A DNA stretch of 64,000 nucleotides from Turnera subulata (Eukaryota; Streptophyta; Magnoliopsida; Malpighiales; Passifloraceae): positions 1 through 64,000 of the forward strand of contig JAKUCV010003353.1 in the NCBI GenBank assembly GCA_028386065.3. The letters are read 5' to 3'. Below are positions 22,402 to 32,218 of the stretch, one piece after another. A program made the position numbers and the translations under genes. Every line of letters begins with the position of its first letter. Position 1 is the first letter of the stretch. Below the pieces are notes generated by a model, which saw nothing but the letters and a program-made list of their open reading frames with translations, was not told the origin of the DNA and did not search any database.

Positions 22402-22811
22402 TGTCATCGGATGGGCACCGAAGGCACACAGGAAGCCCATGAGCCCGGGATGTGTGTGGGGTGGTTGGGCATATCATATTTAAATTTGAAGTGGCCATTC
22501 AAATTTAAATAAAGATAGGTGCTTGTTTGAATTTAAGTTAATTTGAATGTTAGGTATGATTTAAATTAGTTTAATTTCAAATGGCGTGGATAAGATATAA
22601 AGGGTTTGAACTCTTATGTGTAGCCTACAAATAGTGCATGACATAGGAGGAGAAAAGTATGGGAGTGTATTGTATTTTTTCACCGTTAATATAATACACA
22701 AAGCTTCTCCCAATTCTTTTCTCTCTTCTCTTCCAATTCTCTCCATAGTTGTGTTTTTAGGTTGATCAAGCTGAGGCTTGAACCGTACGCCTAAACTCTG
22801 TGCCCGTGACA
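22402..22811 (+). repeat. Gypsy 3' LTR
   Basis: 410 bp, TGTCATCGG to CCCGTGACA. TATA-like TAAGATATAAAGGG at about 22588-22601 is shared with the 5' LTR. Confidence 0.9.
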
Positions 22812-22879
22812 AAAAGCTCCGAGACCAAACCAAAAAAAAACTTTAAAAAAGCCCAGATTTTAGATTGTTATACATTGAA

Positions 22880-23580
22880 AAAAAAAAAAGCAATCAAAGC
22901 TTTGAGAGGACATTGTCCTTGGACTCTTGAGCTTTGCACATAGCTTCTGAAGGCTTTATGAATTGAGTTAAGACATGTCCACTTCTCCTTCAGCGTCTCT
23001 CTCCTATTCAAAATATTAAATTAAGGAGCAAATATTAGGGGTGTAGATGAGCTGAGTTATTAGTGAATTATTTGAGATCGACTTGAAAATTACTCGCACT
23101 AGACTCAGTGTTATCTAGCTAAAGACGAGCTTTTTAATCAGTTGAAACGAGCGGGAGCTTGTGATATTTTGTCTCCTTAGGCTCACGAAACTTAACAAGC
23201 TCGAATATTTTTATAAGGTTTAAAGCCCTTCATTATTCAATTACGCCTTTACTTATTATCGGGTCGGATGCTCCAATGCTTCCCCAAAGCCAAACCTTAG
23301 TATTCCCATCCAATTAAACTATAACGATAAAACTTAAAGGCATTCAAAATCTTAACCCTTGAAGAGCTGTTGCTCTTCAACAGAAATAAAAACAACGTTT
23401 TTCTTTTGGAAAACTCAATCGAGTTGGAGCTTATAAACCAAACCTCGATCGAGCTCGTGCTTCACACTTTGTTCTAACCAGCTTGAATCGAGCTTGTCAA
23501 TATTCGGCTCGACTCTGCTCCTCCGCTAGTCAATACTATGCCTTTACCAGTTTAGCAAGACCAGAATTAGGGGCGTGCTC
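22880..23580 (-). pseudogene. CYP81 pseudogene C, 3' end of exon 2, interrupted
   Basis: On the minus strand 22885-23035 reads like the C-terminus of the intact copies (EAMCKAQES, then NVLSKL and a stop), with internal stops, and 23535-23580 matches the heme-loop neighbourhood (the codons around CPG and LANR). About 490 bp of unrelated DNA (23041-23534) lie between. The upstream rest of the gene is cut off at 23586 by a copia LTR. Clearly a relic. Confidence 0.8.
23041..23534. mobile_element. Probable small transposon inside pseudogene C
   Basis: It starts AGGGGTGTAGATGAGCTGAG, a type of terminus common in non-autonomous hAT-like plant elements, and its other end is rich in CTCGA/GCTCGA words. 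The flanks caaatatt and caatacta could be a decayed 8-bp duplication. Terminal inverted repeats are poor, so the class is uncertain. Confidence 0.35.
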
Positions 23581-23585
23581 TTTTT

Positions 23586-23974
23586 TGTTAGAAAAATAAC
23601 AAAAATTTTAAGTATATAAATATGCTATTCAAGAAAGATGTAGAACAGAGTTCATGTTGAAAAGATTTAGCGAATTGAGTACTTCTAAAATTTGATTCTA
23701 ACGTCTTAAGAATATCTTCTATAATACGGAATCTTGGGGGCATAACTCTATATTATTGTTCTTTATATACAAGGTAACTAGGATTTTATAAAATCTTCAT
23801 ATACAAGGTAACTAGGTTTTTTATAAAATCTAAATTAATAGTGTTGAGTTTCTATACATAAAAGATGATATTGAAATAGATGTCTCAACAGCCCAACACT
23901 TAGTATCCTCATTAAATTAGACAACCCATAATATAATTATAATTAATAATATAAAAATATAAATAAATTCAACA
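23586..23974 (-). repeat. 3' LTR of the reverse copia element
   Basis: On the minus strand it begins TGTTGAATTTATT right after AAATGGGAGAA (polypurine tract) and ends TTTTCTAACA. About 389 bp. It contains a tandem pair of TACAAGGTAACTAGG units (23768-23830). Confidence 0.65.
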
Positions 23975-24043
23975 TTCTCCCATTTAGATTATATTATTCT
24001 TTAAATAATTTTATTCACATTCTGCCCAACAAATGAGTATCTT

Positions 24044-24056
24044 TTTTTTTTATAAA
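24044..24056 (-). mobile_element. Micro LINE insertion, poly(A) tail only
   Basis: AACAAATGAGTATCTT is duplicated on both sides (24028-24043 and 24057-24072) of a 13-bp T-rich string. This is best explained by target-primed reverse transcription that copied little beyond the poly(A). Confidence 0.65.
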
Positions 24057-24734
24057 AACAAATGAGTATCTTTCTTGAAACGTTTCTTTGGTTATAACTT
24101 GGTCCACCTACCATATTAGTATGAGATCGTAGTGGACTTATATTTTTTATTAAATCCATCAATGATCACCACATTATGTTTCTAAAAAAAAAATAACAAG
24201 TTTGTTTAATGACATATATTAAATCTTGTAGCATAGAAATGACATGTATTGTGATCATACATGTCTCAATTAGCCCATTAATCTTTATGAAATCAAACCA
24301 TATTAACATGTTTAGATAATAGATCAACCATATGTATTTTATTATGTAGGAAATACCAAGTGCTTTTATAAATAAGATTAAGAAAATACAAACTCCTACT
24401 AAAATTATATATCACCAAATAATGAGGAACTTGAAATACAGTATGATCATGAAATGCCTAAAGTGGTAATCTCTTAAATGATCGGATCCGCAAATTTGAA
24501 GATTATGCACTTGTTTTCTCTTAATTCTTTATTTAGTAGCAGAAACTTGATGAGTTGTTATTAATGATAGAATACACAATAGCTAATTGTCACATAATCC
24601 ACAATGGCCGTTTATCAATAGCGCCCGCCTAGTAACAAATTCTATAGCTGCTATATTTCATACATAGATACCTCAAAATAGGCTATAAGCTCAATTTCCA
24701 TAGTGGAGGAAGCTATGACTATCTACTTAGCACT

Positions 24735-25049
24735 TTTTGTAGAAAATAGCTGATTCAAATCCAACGTAGGTTCCTTTGGAGTGGTCTTTCAGATAAGAAG
24801 AAGATATGTTGGATTTCATGGGATAAGGTTGCACGACCGAAGGAGTTTGGTGGGTTAGGCATTGATTCCTTGGTGATTAAGAATAATAGCCTCTGTTTCA
24901 AATGGCTATGGAGATATCTACAAAGGGAGGATTCTGATTGGAGTCGCCTAATCAAAGCCAAGTGTGAAACAATGAGCATTTCATTAGAACCCACTTTCAA
25001 TCCTAATAGTATGTCAAGTGTATGGCGCAACATCTTGAAGTGTTCCTCN
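24735..25049 (+). mobile_element. LINE fragment, region C-terminal to RT
   Basis: The forward frame reads IQIQRRFLWSGLSDKKKICW, ISWDKVARPKEFGGLGIDSL and NNSLCFKWLWRYLQ. It is the segment after the RT catalytic core in plant LINEs and is closely parallel to 60585-60760. It ends exactly at the N at 25050, beyond which reverse-strand copia sequence resumes. Confidence 0.8.
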
Positions 25050-25166
25050 AAAAAGTTTTTCCAAATCATCTTCTTAAATTCTCGACAAAAAATTCTAGTT
25101 GCATAGATAAATTGTCTCATCAATGTCATCATTAAGAATACAATTTTTATATCCATTCCATATGAT

Positions 25167-25225
25167 ATTTTTTTTTTGGTGATGAATACGATATATTATT
25201 GACCATTGTATAAATATTTACCATC
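25167..25225 (-). mobile_element. 59-bp LINE tail with target duplication
   Basis: CCATATGAT occurs at 25158-25166 and 25226-25234, flanking a T-rich run followed by unrelated AT-rich DNA. It interrupts the copia RT codons just before the MDIK block. Confidence 0.6.
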
Positions 25226-25516
25226 CCATATGATTTAGCTAAAAATTAAAGTGAATCATAAATGCCAATATTATCTTAAAAGAGTCTTTCTTAAAATTGG
25301 AGAGAAAACTCTTTGGAACCAATACTTTCCTTTTAATTAAAGTCCTTTGTGAAAAAATAAGCCTTACGCTTTATAAAATTGTTCTTTGAGTTTCTTTGGT
25401 GTTAAATTAATAACTATTCATAACTAAATAGTTTCTCATTATGCAATTCAACAAGATCTTAGACCTGATTTGTGTAAATCGTTGGGATGCAATGAGATGG
25501 AGAAGGACTTGACTGT

Positions 25517-27580
25517 GTGGTTTCGAAGGTGACGGATGCCATGAATGCAATGTTAACCAAAGAATTCATGTGGGCTGAGATTGAAGGCGCTCTCAAGCAA
25601 ATGCAGCCAACCGAAGCCTCGGGTCTGGACGGTATGCCTGCACTCTTTTATCAACATTTCTGGAAAATCCTAGGTTCTAATATTTCTGATATTATTTTAT
25701 ATTTTCTTCGTAATGGAGTTAATTTTTCTAGTTTTACTTCCACTTTTATTGTGCTTATTCCTAAAGTGTCGAGTCTAGAGTCTTGTAGTCAGTTTCGTCC
25801 TATCAGTCTGTGCAACGTCTTCTACAAATTGATTGCTAAGGTCCTATGTAATCGTCTCAAAATCATTATGCCTGATATTATTAGTCTAAATCAAAGTGCC
25901 TTTGTTCCTGGCCGTCTCATCACTGACAATTCTCTTCTTGCTTTTGAGATTTTCCATCACATGAGGAAGAAACGGAAAGAAAAACGGGGCCTAGTTGGTT
26001 TAAAAATGGATATGAGTAAGGCATATGATAGAGTCGAGTGGGTTTTCTTAGAGAAAATGATGAGGAAATTGGGTTTTATGAGGCTTGGATTTCTTTGATC
26101 ATGAATTATATTACTACAGTGTCCTTTTCTATCTTGATTAATGGAGTTCCAAGTGAGAGTTTCAGGCCCACAAGAGGATTGCGACAAGGCGACCCCCAAT
26201 CCCCATATTTATTCTTACTTTGCACAGAGGGGTTCTCTGTTTTGTTGGCAGATGCGGAGAGGAAGGGCCATATCCATGGAGCTCAGATTGCCAGACACGC
26301 ACCTCCGATTACTTACCTTTTCTTTGCAGATGATTGCCTCTTTTTTTCCAAAGCTACACAACAGCAAATTCAAGTTTTGATTCAGATCATCCGTACCTAT
26401 GAGGAAGCCTCGGGTCAGAGAACTAACTTTGACAAATCGGAATTTTCCATGAGCCGTAATATGCAAGAACAATTCACAATTCAAGTCCAAGAGTGGACAG
26501 GACTCAAAGCGGTGGACAGATTCTAAAAATATCTTGGCATGCCTACAGTGGTTGATAGATCAAAAAAGACCATTTTCTCCTCTATAAATCGTATGTGCAA
26601 GAAACTGTCGGGTTGGAAGGAGAAGAATTTATCTACTGTTGGGAAAGAAGTGTTAATCAAATCTGTTGTTCAAAGTATTCCCACATACATCATGAGTTGT
26701 TTCCTCCTGCCCCAGGGTACGTGTGAAGAGATTGAGCGAGCTATCAGGAAATTTTGGTGGGGACACTCAGAAATACGACAAGGAATTTGTTGGGTTGCTT
26801 GGAACAAAATTTGTAGAGCTAAAAATTTTGGGGGCTGGGCTTCCGACCCTTGGGGCCTTTCAATGAGGCCATGCTAGCTAAACAAGCGTGGAGGCTTATT
26901 CAGAGACCTAATTCCTTGCTTGCACAAACCCTTAAGGCTAAATACTATCAGAGGTCGGATTTCTTGCAAGCAAAGATAGGGGTTGCCCCAAGTTATACTT
27001 GGCGAAGCATTCTAAAAGGGAGGGAAGTGATCGTACGTGGCAGCCAGTGGGTTATCGGTAATGGAGCCTCTGTAAAAGTCTGGAATGATCAATGGCTGAA
27101 TGATGGAGCTAGGCCACAAAGTAACACGGATGCTTTGGTCATGGATGAGTCTATGTTAGTGGAAGAACTCATTGTTACGGATACCAGCAGTTGGAATTGG
27201 GCAGCTGTTGCTGCCACCTTTGATGCGGACACCACAGAAAAGATATGTAGTATCCCTCCTAGCATTCGTCTCCCACCTGACCGGCTCACATGGTGGTTCA
27301 CCAAAGACGGGCATTATACTGTTCGTAGAGTTCGTAGTGGGTATCATCTCCAGCTCCAGAACGATGATACGGGATCGGAGTCACAATGGTGGAAGGTTTT
27401 ATGGAGCTTGTTAGTCCCACCTAAGGTTAGATTTTTCCTGTGGCGCTTCTATCTTGACGCATTGGCAGCTAGATCAAATCTGTTGTTCAGGAATGTTGTG
27501 GAACATGATACTTGCCCAATGTGCAAATTGGAATCGGAAACAACTATCCATTATTCAACGCTCGTGGGCACAGGAGGTAT
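25517..27580 (+). pseudogene. LINE reverse transcriptase and zinc-binding region, frameshifted
   Basis: Fragments in changing frames: SGLDGMPALFYQHFW, FRPISLCNVFYKLIAKVL, NQSAFVPGRLITDN and KMDMSKAYDRVEW (to about 26090), then GLRQGDPQSPYLF and the catalytic FFADDCLFF (about 26310-26345), a TAA at 26524-26526, KYLGMP, and FWWGH. Another shift near 26850 leads to the post-RT region and zf-RVT (VPPKVRFFLWRF, CPMCKLESETTIH), which is cut by an internal deletion at about 27560. Polymerises cDNA on nicked genomic DNA in intact elements; at least three lesions inactivate this copy. Confidence 0.88.
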
Positions 27581-27718
27581 GGAGTTATGCCTTACCGCAG
27601 CTTCCAACCATGGCCGCGTTAACACCACCTCAATGGCTCCAAGAGCTGCAGAAGAACTCTAATACTGAGTAGTTCGAGTTGATGAGCATGCTCCTATGGT
27701 CAATGTGGACGGATCGTA

Positions 27719-28333
27719 ATGATAAGAGTCTTTAATAATGTTGCGGTGATCCCCTCAGTCACTGCCCAGCGGGCACTATGCTTTTTTCAGGAGTACTCAA
27801 GAGCCACAGCAGAACCGACACCAGATCAGCAACGACAAGGCCCAACAGAGAAACCGAAATGGCAATCCCCTCCACAGGGATGGGCCAAAATCAACACGGA
27901 TGCAGCATGGTCTGACTCAGTTGCACAACTGGGTGTGGTGGCAAGATCCGCAAATGGAATCGTCCTTTTCAGTGCAGCCAAAAACTCAGTGGGTGCTGCT
28001 GATCCAGGGGAGGCTGAAGCTCTCGCCGGGGTTTTTGGAATGCAGTTGGCGATGCGCTACGGGCTGACTACGGTGATCTGGGAAGCAGACAAAGGCCTGA
28101 TTCAAGCCATGACTACGAACTCTCTACCCAACAATAGAATAGGGGTCTTTCTCCAGGATATAGCTACAATTGTTTCATCATTTACTTCTTTTAATTCTCA
28201 GTTTGTAAGCAGAAATGCTAATAGGGTCGCTCATTCTTTAGCGCACTTTCCTTTGAATTCTGAGTCAGAGGTTGTCTGGGAACGGTCAGTCCCTGTACCG
28301 ATCGAACCGATTGTATCAGGTGAACTTCTTTGA
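27719..28333 (+). pseudogene. LINE RNase H domain (RVT_3)
   Basis: A 204-codon frame: PPQGWAKINTDAAWSDS supplies the first catalytic Asp, GEAEALAGVFGMQLA the Glu, WEADKGLIQAM the second Asp, and SRNANRVAHSLAHF the last block. These are the signature positions of plant LINE-type RNase H. The frame itself is open, but it is detached from the broken RT upstream. It ends 40 bp before the A-tail. Confidence 0.9.
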
Positions 28334-28743
28334 GCTTGAAATACAAGATCAATGGTTTCCTTAAAGAAAAAAAAAACATGATCTTAAATATCTTTGTCTT
28401 TTATAGACTAATTTTATTTTGCGCGCTCTCGATCCATATTTGAGAGGAACAACTCTATATGACTTGATGAAAATTGATATTTTCATACATGATCTCATGC
28501 TCTTGAAGGAAGACAATATAATCATTCGGAAACTCAACAAAAACCTTATTTTACGCGAAGAAATAAGGAGTGCCATACTATAGCAAAATTATATTACCTA
28601 GACCAAAATATAGCAAAATTATATTACTTAGACCGAAATATATAGGCAAATCCAAGATACATTCATATCATTGTTTTTGGTCGCTATATACATTCTCCTA
28701 AGTCCAAATTTAGATAGTTGGACCCTGAGAAACCCGATGATAA

Positions 28744-31072
28744 TCAAAGAGTTGAGAGCACATTGACCATGGACTCTCGAGCTTTGCACATAGCCTCAAA
28801 AGGCTTAGCTTTAGGCATGGTGAGTCCTGTTCCTTCAGTCATGTCTATTTCTTCTGCACAAACTCTCTCCCACTCAAAGCATTGAATTAACGAAGCTAAT
28901 GCCAAACCCACAACCCGGTTGGCAAGACCCGAACCAGGACACGATCTTCTTCCCACACCAAATGGAACAAACTTATAAGCATCATTAATATCCTGTCCTA
29001 AAAATCTCTCTGGTCTGAAAGTATTTGCATCATCCCATATTGCAGGATCTCTGTGCATAGCCCATGCATTGACCAACAGCATTGTGTCTCGCGGTACATA
29101 GTAGCCCCCAATGGTGCAGCTATCTGATGATTGATGTGGAACTAGAAGTGGTGCTGCTGGGTAGAGCCTCATTGTCTCGTTTATGATGCTTTGAAGGTAT
29201 GGCAACTTGGAAAAGTCATGCTCATCTACCAGTCGATCCTGACCAACTTGGTTGTCCAGCTCTGCCCTGGCCTTCTCTAGGACTCTAGGATGGTTTAATA
29301 GGAGTGACAAAGCCCATTCTATAGTCACAGCTGATGTATCAGTTCCTCCGGTTATCATTGTCTGTGCACAAAAAAGCAAATCCTTGTAATGGGAAAATTT
29401 TCAAATGGTTCAGGACTCCATCAATGGATCAAGAAAGGACCATAATTAAAAAATTCCTTGTGATTTGGCAAGATCAGGCCAAAATTTATCAACCTTTTGA
29501 GAAAAGAAAAGAAAAGAAAAAAAAACAAAACCTGAGGGTGGGAAAGAACAAAACAGAGGCAGAATATTTTTATGAGGTTAAAATTACTGTTCAAGTTTTA
29601 TGATCAAAGCTTTCTAAGATTTCAATCATCCATACCATGCTACCAATGTCAAACCTGAAAAATTCCGTCATAGCCTCTAAGGATAAAACAGTATAATAAC
29701 TGCAGTGTTTAGGGTCAATAGTATACACAATCATGCTATCTGATGATTGTACCTTACGAATTTCTATCTTTGCGGCGGACTGAGGCAAAAGTGTACTGTT
29801 CAATGTTTAAATTGAAAAGAGAGAACAAGAGACTACTACTATTAAATAACAGGATCTTACTATATACAATTATGCTTTAAGAACAGAAGCTAATATGCTT
29901 CTCTTAACCATCCCTCAAGCTATTTGTTCAAAAGAAAACCATCCCTAAGCTACTGGACTGGACGCTGGCAGTTGGCTATTCCGATATTTTTGTCAGATCT
30001 TATTTAATCAAATGGGAGTTCAGATTTTAGCACATCCATTCCTGTTATGATTAGACTCAAGTAGAGGAAGAGGTAAAAGGTTGTAATTCTCAAGGCCCAG
30101 TTGGTGAAAGGAAATGAAAAATCAGTTAGCCTAATCAGACATAGTTGATGAGATTAACATTACCATAATCAGGCCTTTGATAATTTCATCCGTATAAGTG
30201 TGAGGTTCGGCTTCCTGTAAAGATAAGGCAGTATCAATCATGGTCTTGGTTCTTCCTTGTTGTGTACGTGAATCGGTCCTGCTCTTTCGATGCTCATCAA
30301 TCAGACCCTGCCACAGTTCATCCGACCTTTTATGCAATGCAATCATCCGTTTCTCCCTGCCTTTGAAATCAATCCACCTGAGGTATGGCACAAAGTCGCT
30401 TGGCTCTGATGCTCCACTAGCTTCAAAAACCTCCCTTACTGTGTCACAGAAACGTTTAGCCTCATCCAAATCATCCACTCCCGCCCCAAAATACCGCTTA
30501 CCAGCAGTCATCCTCATTATGATGTTAAAAGACAGCTCTGATATTCTTGACTTCATCTCCACCTTTGAAAAATCCTTGTGTGAAATTTCATACAGATTCT
30601 TGAGCAAGTGTCTCACCTCTTCCTGTCTAATGCTCAGAAACATGTTGAGACGATTTGTGGAGAAGATTTCGAGAGCAGCAAGGCGACGGAGGTTGCGCCA
30701 GTGGTGGCCATAATTAGATGCCCCTATGGTGGTGCTGTTATAGTTCAGGTGTTTGCTAACCAAAATTTGAGGTCTATTTGCAAAGACAATATCATTCTTG
30801 TTGAAGCATTCTTCGACTAAGTTAGGGGAGGAGATGACTAGCACCTTCCTTGTACCGAATGAGAGCAACATGATTGGACCATATTGATTCGATAGATTTT
30901 GCAATGTTCTGTGTACAGGTACTTTCATGAGATGAAGATGGCCAATTATCGGAATTGATGATGGCTTTGGTGGAAGGTTTTTGTGCCCTTTTTGTTTCGC
31001 ATAGAAGAGTTTCAAAGGAAGCAAAACAGAGATAATTGCAGAAAGGAAGTATAACAACCATGCGTCCTCCAT
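28744..31072 (-). CDS. CYP81: Cytochrome P450, CYP81 family, copy 2 (two exons, 508 aa)
   Basis: The gene is complement(join(28744-29361, 30164-31072)): 303 codons, an 802-bp phase-0 GT-AG intron and a 205-residue exon 2. It has a hydrophobic N-terminal anchor, LPPKPSS hinge, [16 protein letters not shown] in helix [13 protein letters not shown] in the I-helix with the acidic residue present, ETMR, FRPERF and [10 protein letters not shown]. Expected to be an ER-bound NADPH-dependent monooxygenase; substrate unknown. It is a close paralogue of copy 1. Unlike copy 1 it keeps Asp at the proton-delivery site, so it is the better candidate for a conventional enzyme. Its 3' flank abuts the broken copia element. 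The intron region 30011-30163 recurs in pseudogene D. Confidence 0.95.
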
Positions 31073-31149
31073 GGAAGGATGTGCTTAGCTTTCCCTATGG
31101 AGCTCTTAGATATAATTATATGCTAATTCCAAGTTCTGTTATAATACTT

Positions 31150-31180
31150 CTCTTCCTTTTAAGTAGTACATTTCATCCTC
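31150..31180 (-). promoter_or_regulatory. Candidate core promoter of CYP81 copy 2
   Basis: On the minus strand GAGGATGAA, then TACTTAAAAGG and GAAGTATTATAA stand 80-110 bp before the ATG, in the same order as upstream of copy 1. TATA quality is weak. Confidence 0.35.
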
Positions 31181-31849
31181 AGATGTTACATCTACTGCTC
31201 ATGTCTATACAACCTACAGGCTAAGCCTACCAATGCGCCTATCATTCTCATATTAACAATCTTGACGACAATATGATTGTGCCGCTTCGGTTGTTTAGAG
31301 TTGTTTCCTTAACGCCTTATCACGGTGTCGCATCGACAAAGTCAACAAATGTCGACATGAACAATTTTTACCCAACGCCACGTTATTCAGACAAGGACTT
31401 GGGCTACCTGCTCTGGATCCTAGTCAATATCCTATGTTTTTTTTTTTTTCATGAATGAAAGATGCTTTATGCCAGAGTATACACGGAAGGGAAAGAACTT
31501 ATTTACAAATTAATTAATTGTTGATTGGTGATTACTTGCGTAAGCGTAATATTGTGTACTTACTATTTATTTTCTTTTCTTTTTTTTTTTGTAGAAACAT
31601 ACAGTTGACGTCTATTACTCTTTTTTTTCAATTTTTTTTTTTGGAGCGAATGAAGAGATTTTATTAGAGAAAGGAAAAAATACTGTTGATGTCTCCTATT
31701 TATTGTTCAGCTAATCTAAACAAAATCTTAGCTAGAGACAAAGATAAAGGTTGCGTTTGGAAAACGCTATTAGCACCATTACAAGGCAGAGAGGAGAGAG
31801 ACTAGAGTTTTAAAACAGGATCAAAGACAAGATGCACGACGTTCATGAA

Positions 31850-32014
31850 GGATTTACAAGTATATGAAAATTGCACTAAGGGCCTCTGCATAGTTCGGCA
31901 TTAGAAATAGCAAAGGATGCTCTTGCTGCAGGATTTACAAGTATATGAAAATTGCACTTGGGGCCTCTCCATGTTCTGAATGGTCCGGCATTAGAAATAG
32001 CAAAGGATGCACTA
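31850..32014 (+). repeat. Imperfect tandem duplication, period about 81 bp
   Basis: GGATTTACAAGTATATG starts at 31850 and 31931, each followed by GCATTAGAAATAGCAAAGGATG-like sequence. Lies in the presumed 3' part of the reverse LINE. Confidence 0.85.
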
Positions 32015-32030
32015 AAGGGAAAATCCTGCT

Positions 32031-32218
32031 GCAGTGACTTCAACCAAGAGTAGCATGCACTAAAATGTTATCAACTAATCTATCAACATCAGTGTTGGTA
32101 TTCTTGAACACCCTCTTGTTACGTGCAGTGACTTCAACCAAGAGTAGCATGCACTAAAATGTTATCAACTAATCTATCAACATCAGTGCTGGTATTCTTG
32201 AGCACCCTCTTGTTACGT
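32031..32218 (+). repeat. Tandem duplication, period 94 bp
   Basis: Two copies (32031-32124, 32125-32218) begin GCAGTGACTTCAACC and differ at a couple of positions. They cover the end of the LINE coding frame (minus strand DVDRLVDNILVHATLG). Confidence 0.9.

Larger units (their letters stand above)
19448..22811 (+). mobile_element. Ty3/gypsy element carrying only gag and protease
   Basis: LTRs at 19448-19750 (303 bp) and 22402-22811 (410 bp) both begin TGTCA and end GTGACA. AAAA flanks both sides (19444-19447, 22812-22815), a 4-bp or imperfect 5-bp target duplication. A PBS-like GTTGGTAGCGGAGC follows the 5' LTR and AGGTGGTGGAGA precedes the 3' LTR. Between them are gag and protease but no RT, RNase H or integrase, so the element is non-autonomous. 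The 3' LTR contains about 115 bp missing or replaced in the 5' LTR. Confidence 0.92.
25462..28374 (+). mobile_element. Plant L1-type LINE, 5'-truncated, 12-bp target duplication
   Basis: AACAAGATCTTA (25450-25461) and AACATGATCTTA (28375-28386) flank the element, which ends in an A-run. It lacks ORF1 and endonuclease. Domain order is RT, zinc-binding (zf-RVT) region, then RNase H. Removing it rejoins the copia WDLVEL codons across the two flanks. Confidence 0.92.
23586..28590 (-). mobile_element. Decayed Ty1/copia element, reverse strand, host of a LINE
   Basis: Read on the minus strand: 28590-28387 gives the integrase/RT linker (EFPNDYIVFLQEHE), 25450-25240 the RT start (DLVEL, TKRNSKNN, KDSFKIILAF), 25156-25055 the MDIKIVFL block, 24735-24480 RNase H (SSTMEIELIACFEVS) and 23990-23974 a polypurine tract next to the 3' LTR. 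Many stops are present. The 5' LTR, gag and most of integrase are missing. A LINE (25462-28374) sits within the WDLVEL codons, and another LINE fragment occupies 24735-25049 in place of the missing RT C-part. Confidence 0.78.

Noticed and set aside
28361..28576. Minus-strand frame as a novel small basic protein
   Set aside because: A different frame of the same DNA gives the copia integrase/RT linker, so it is a shadow.
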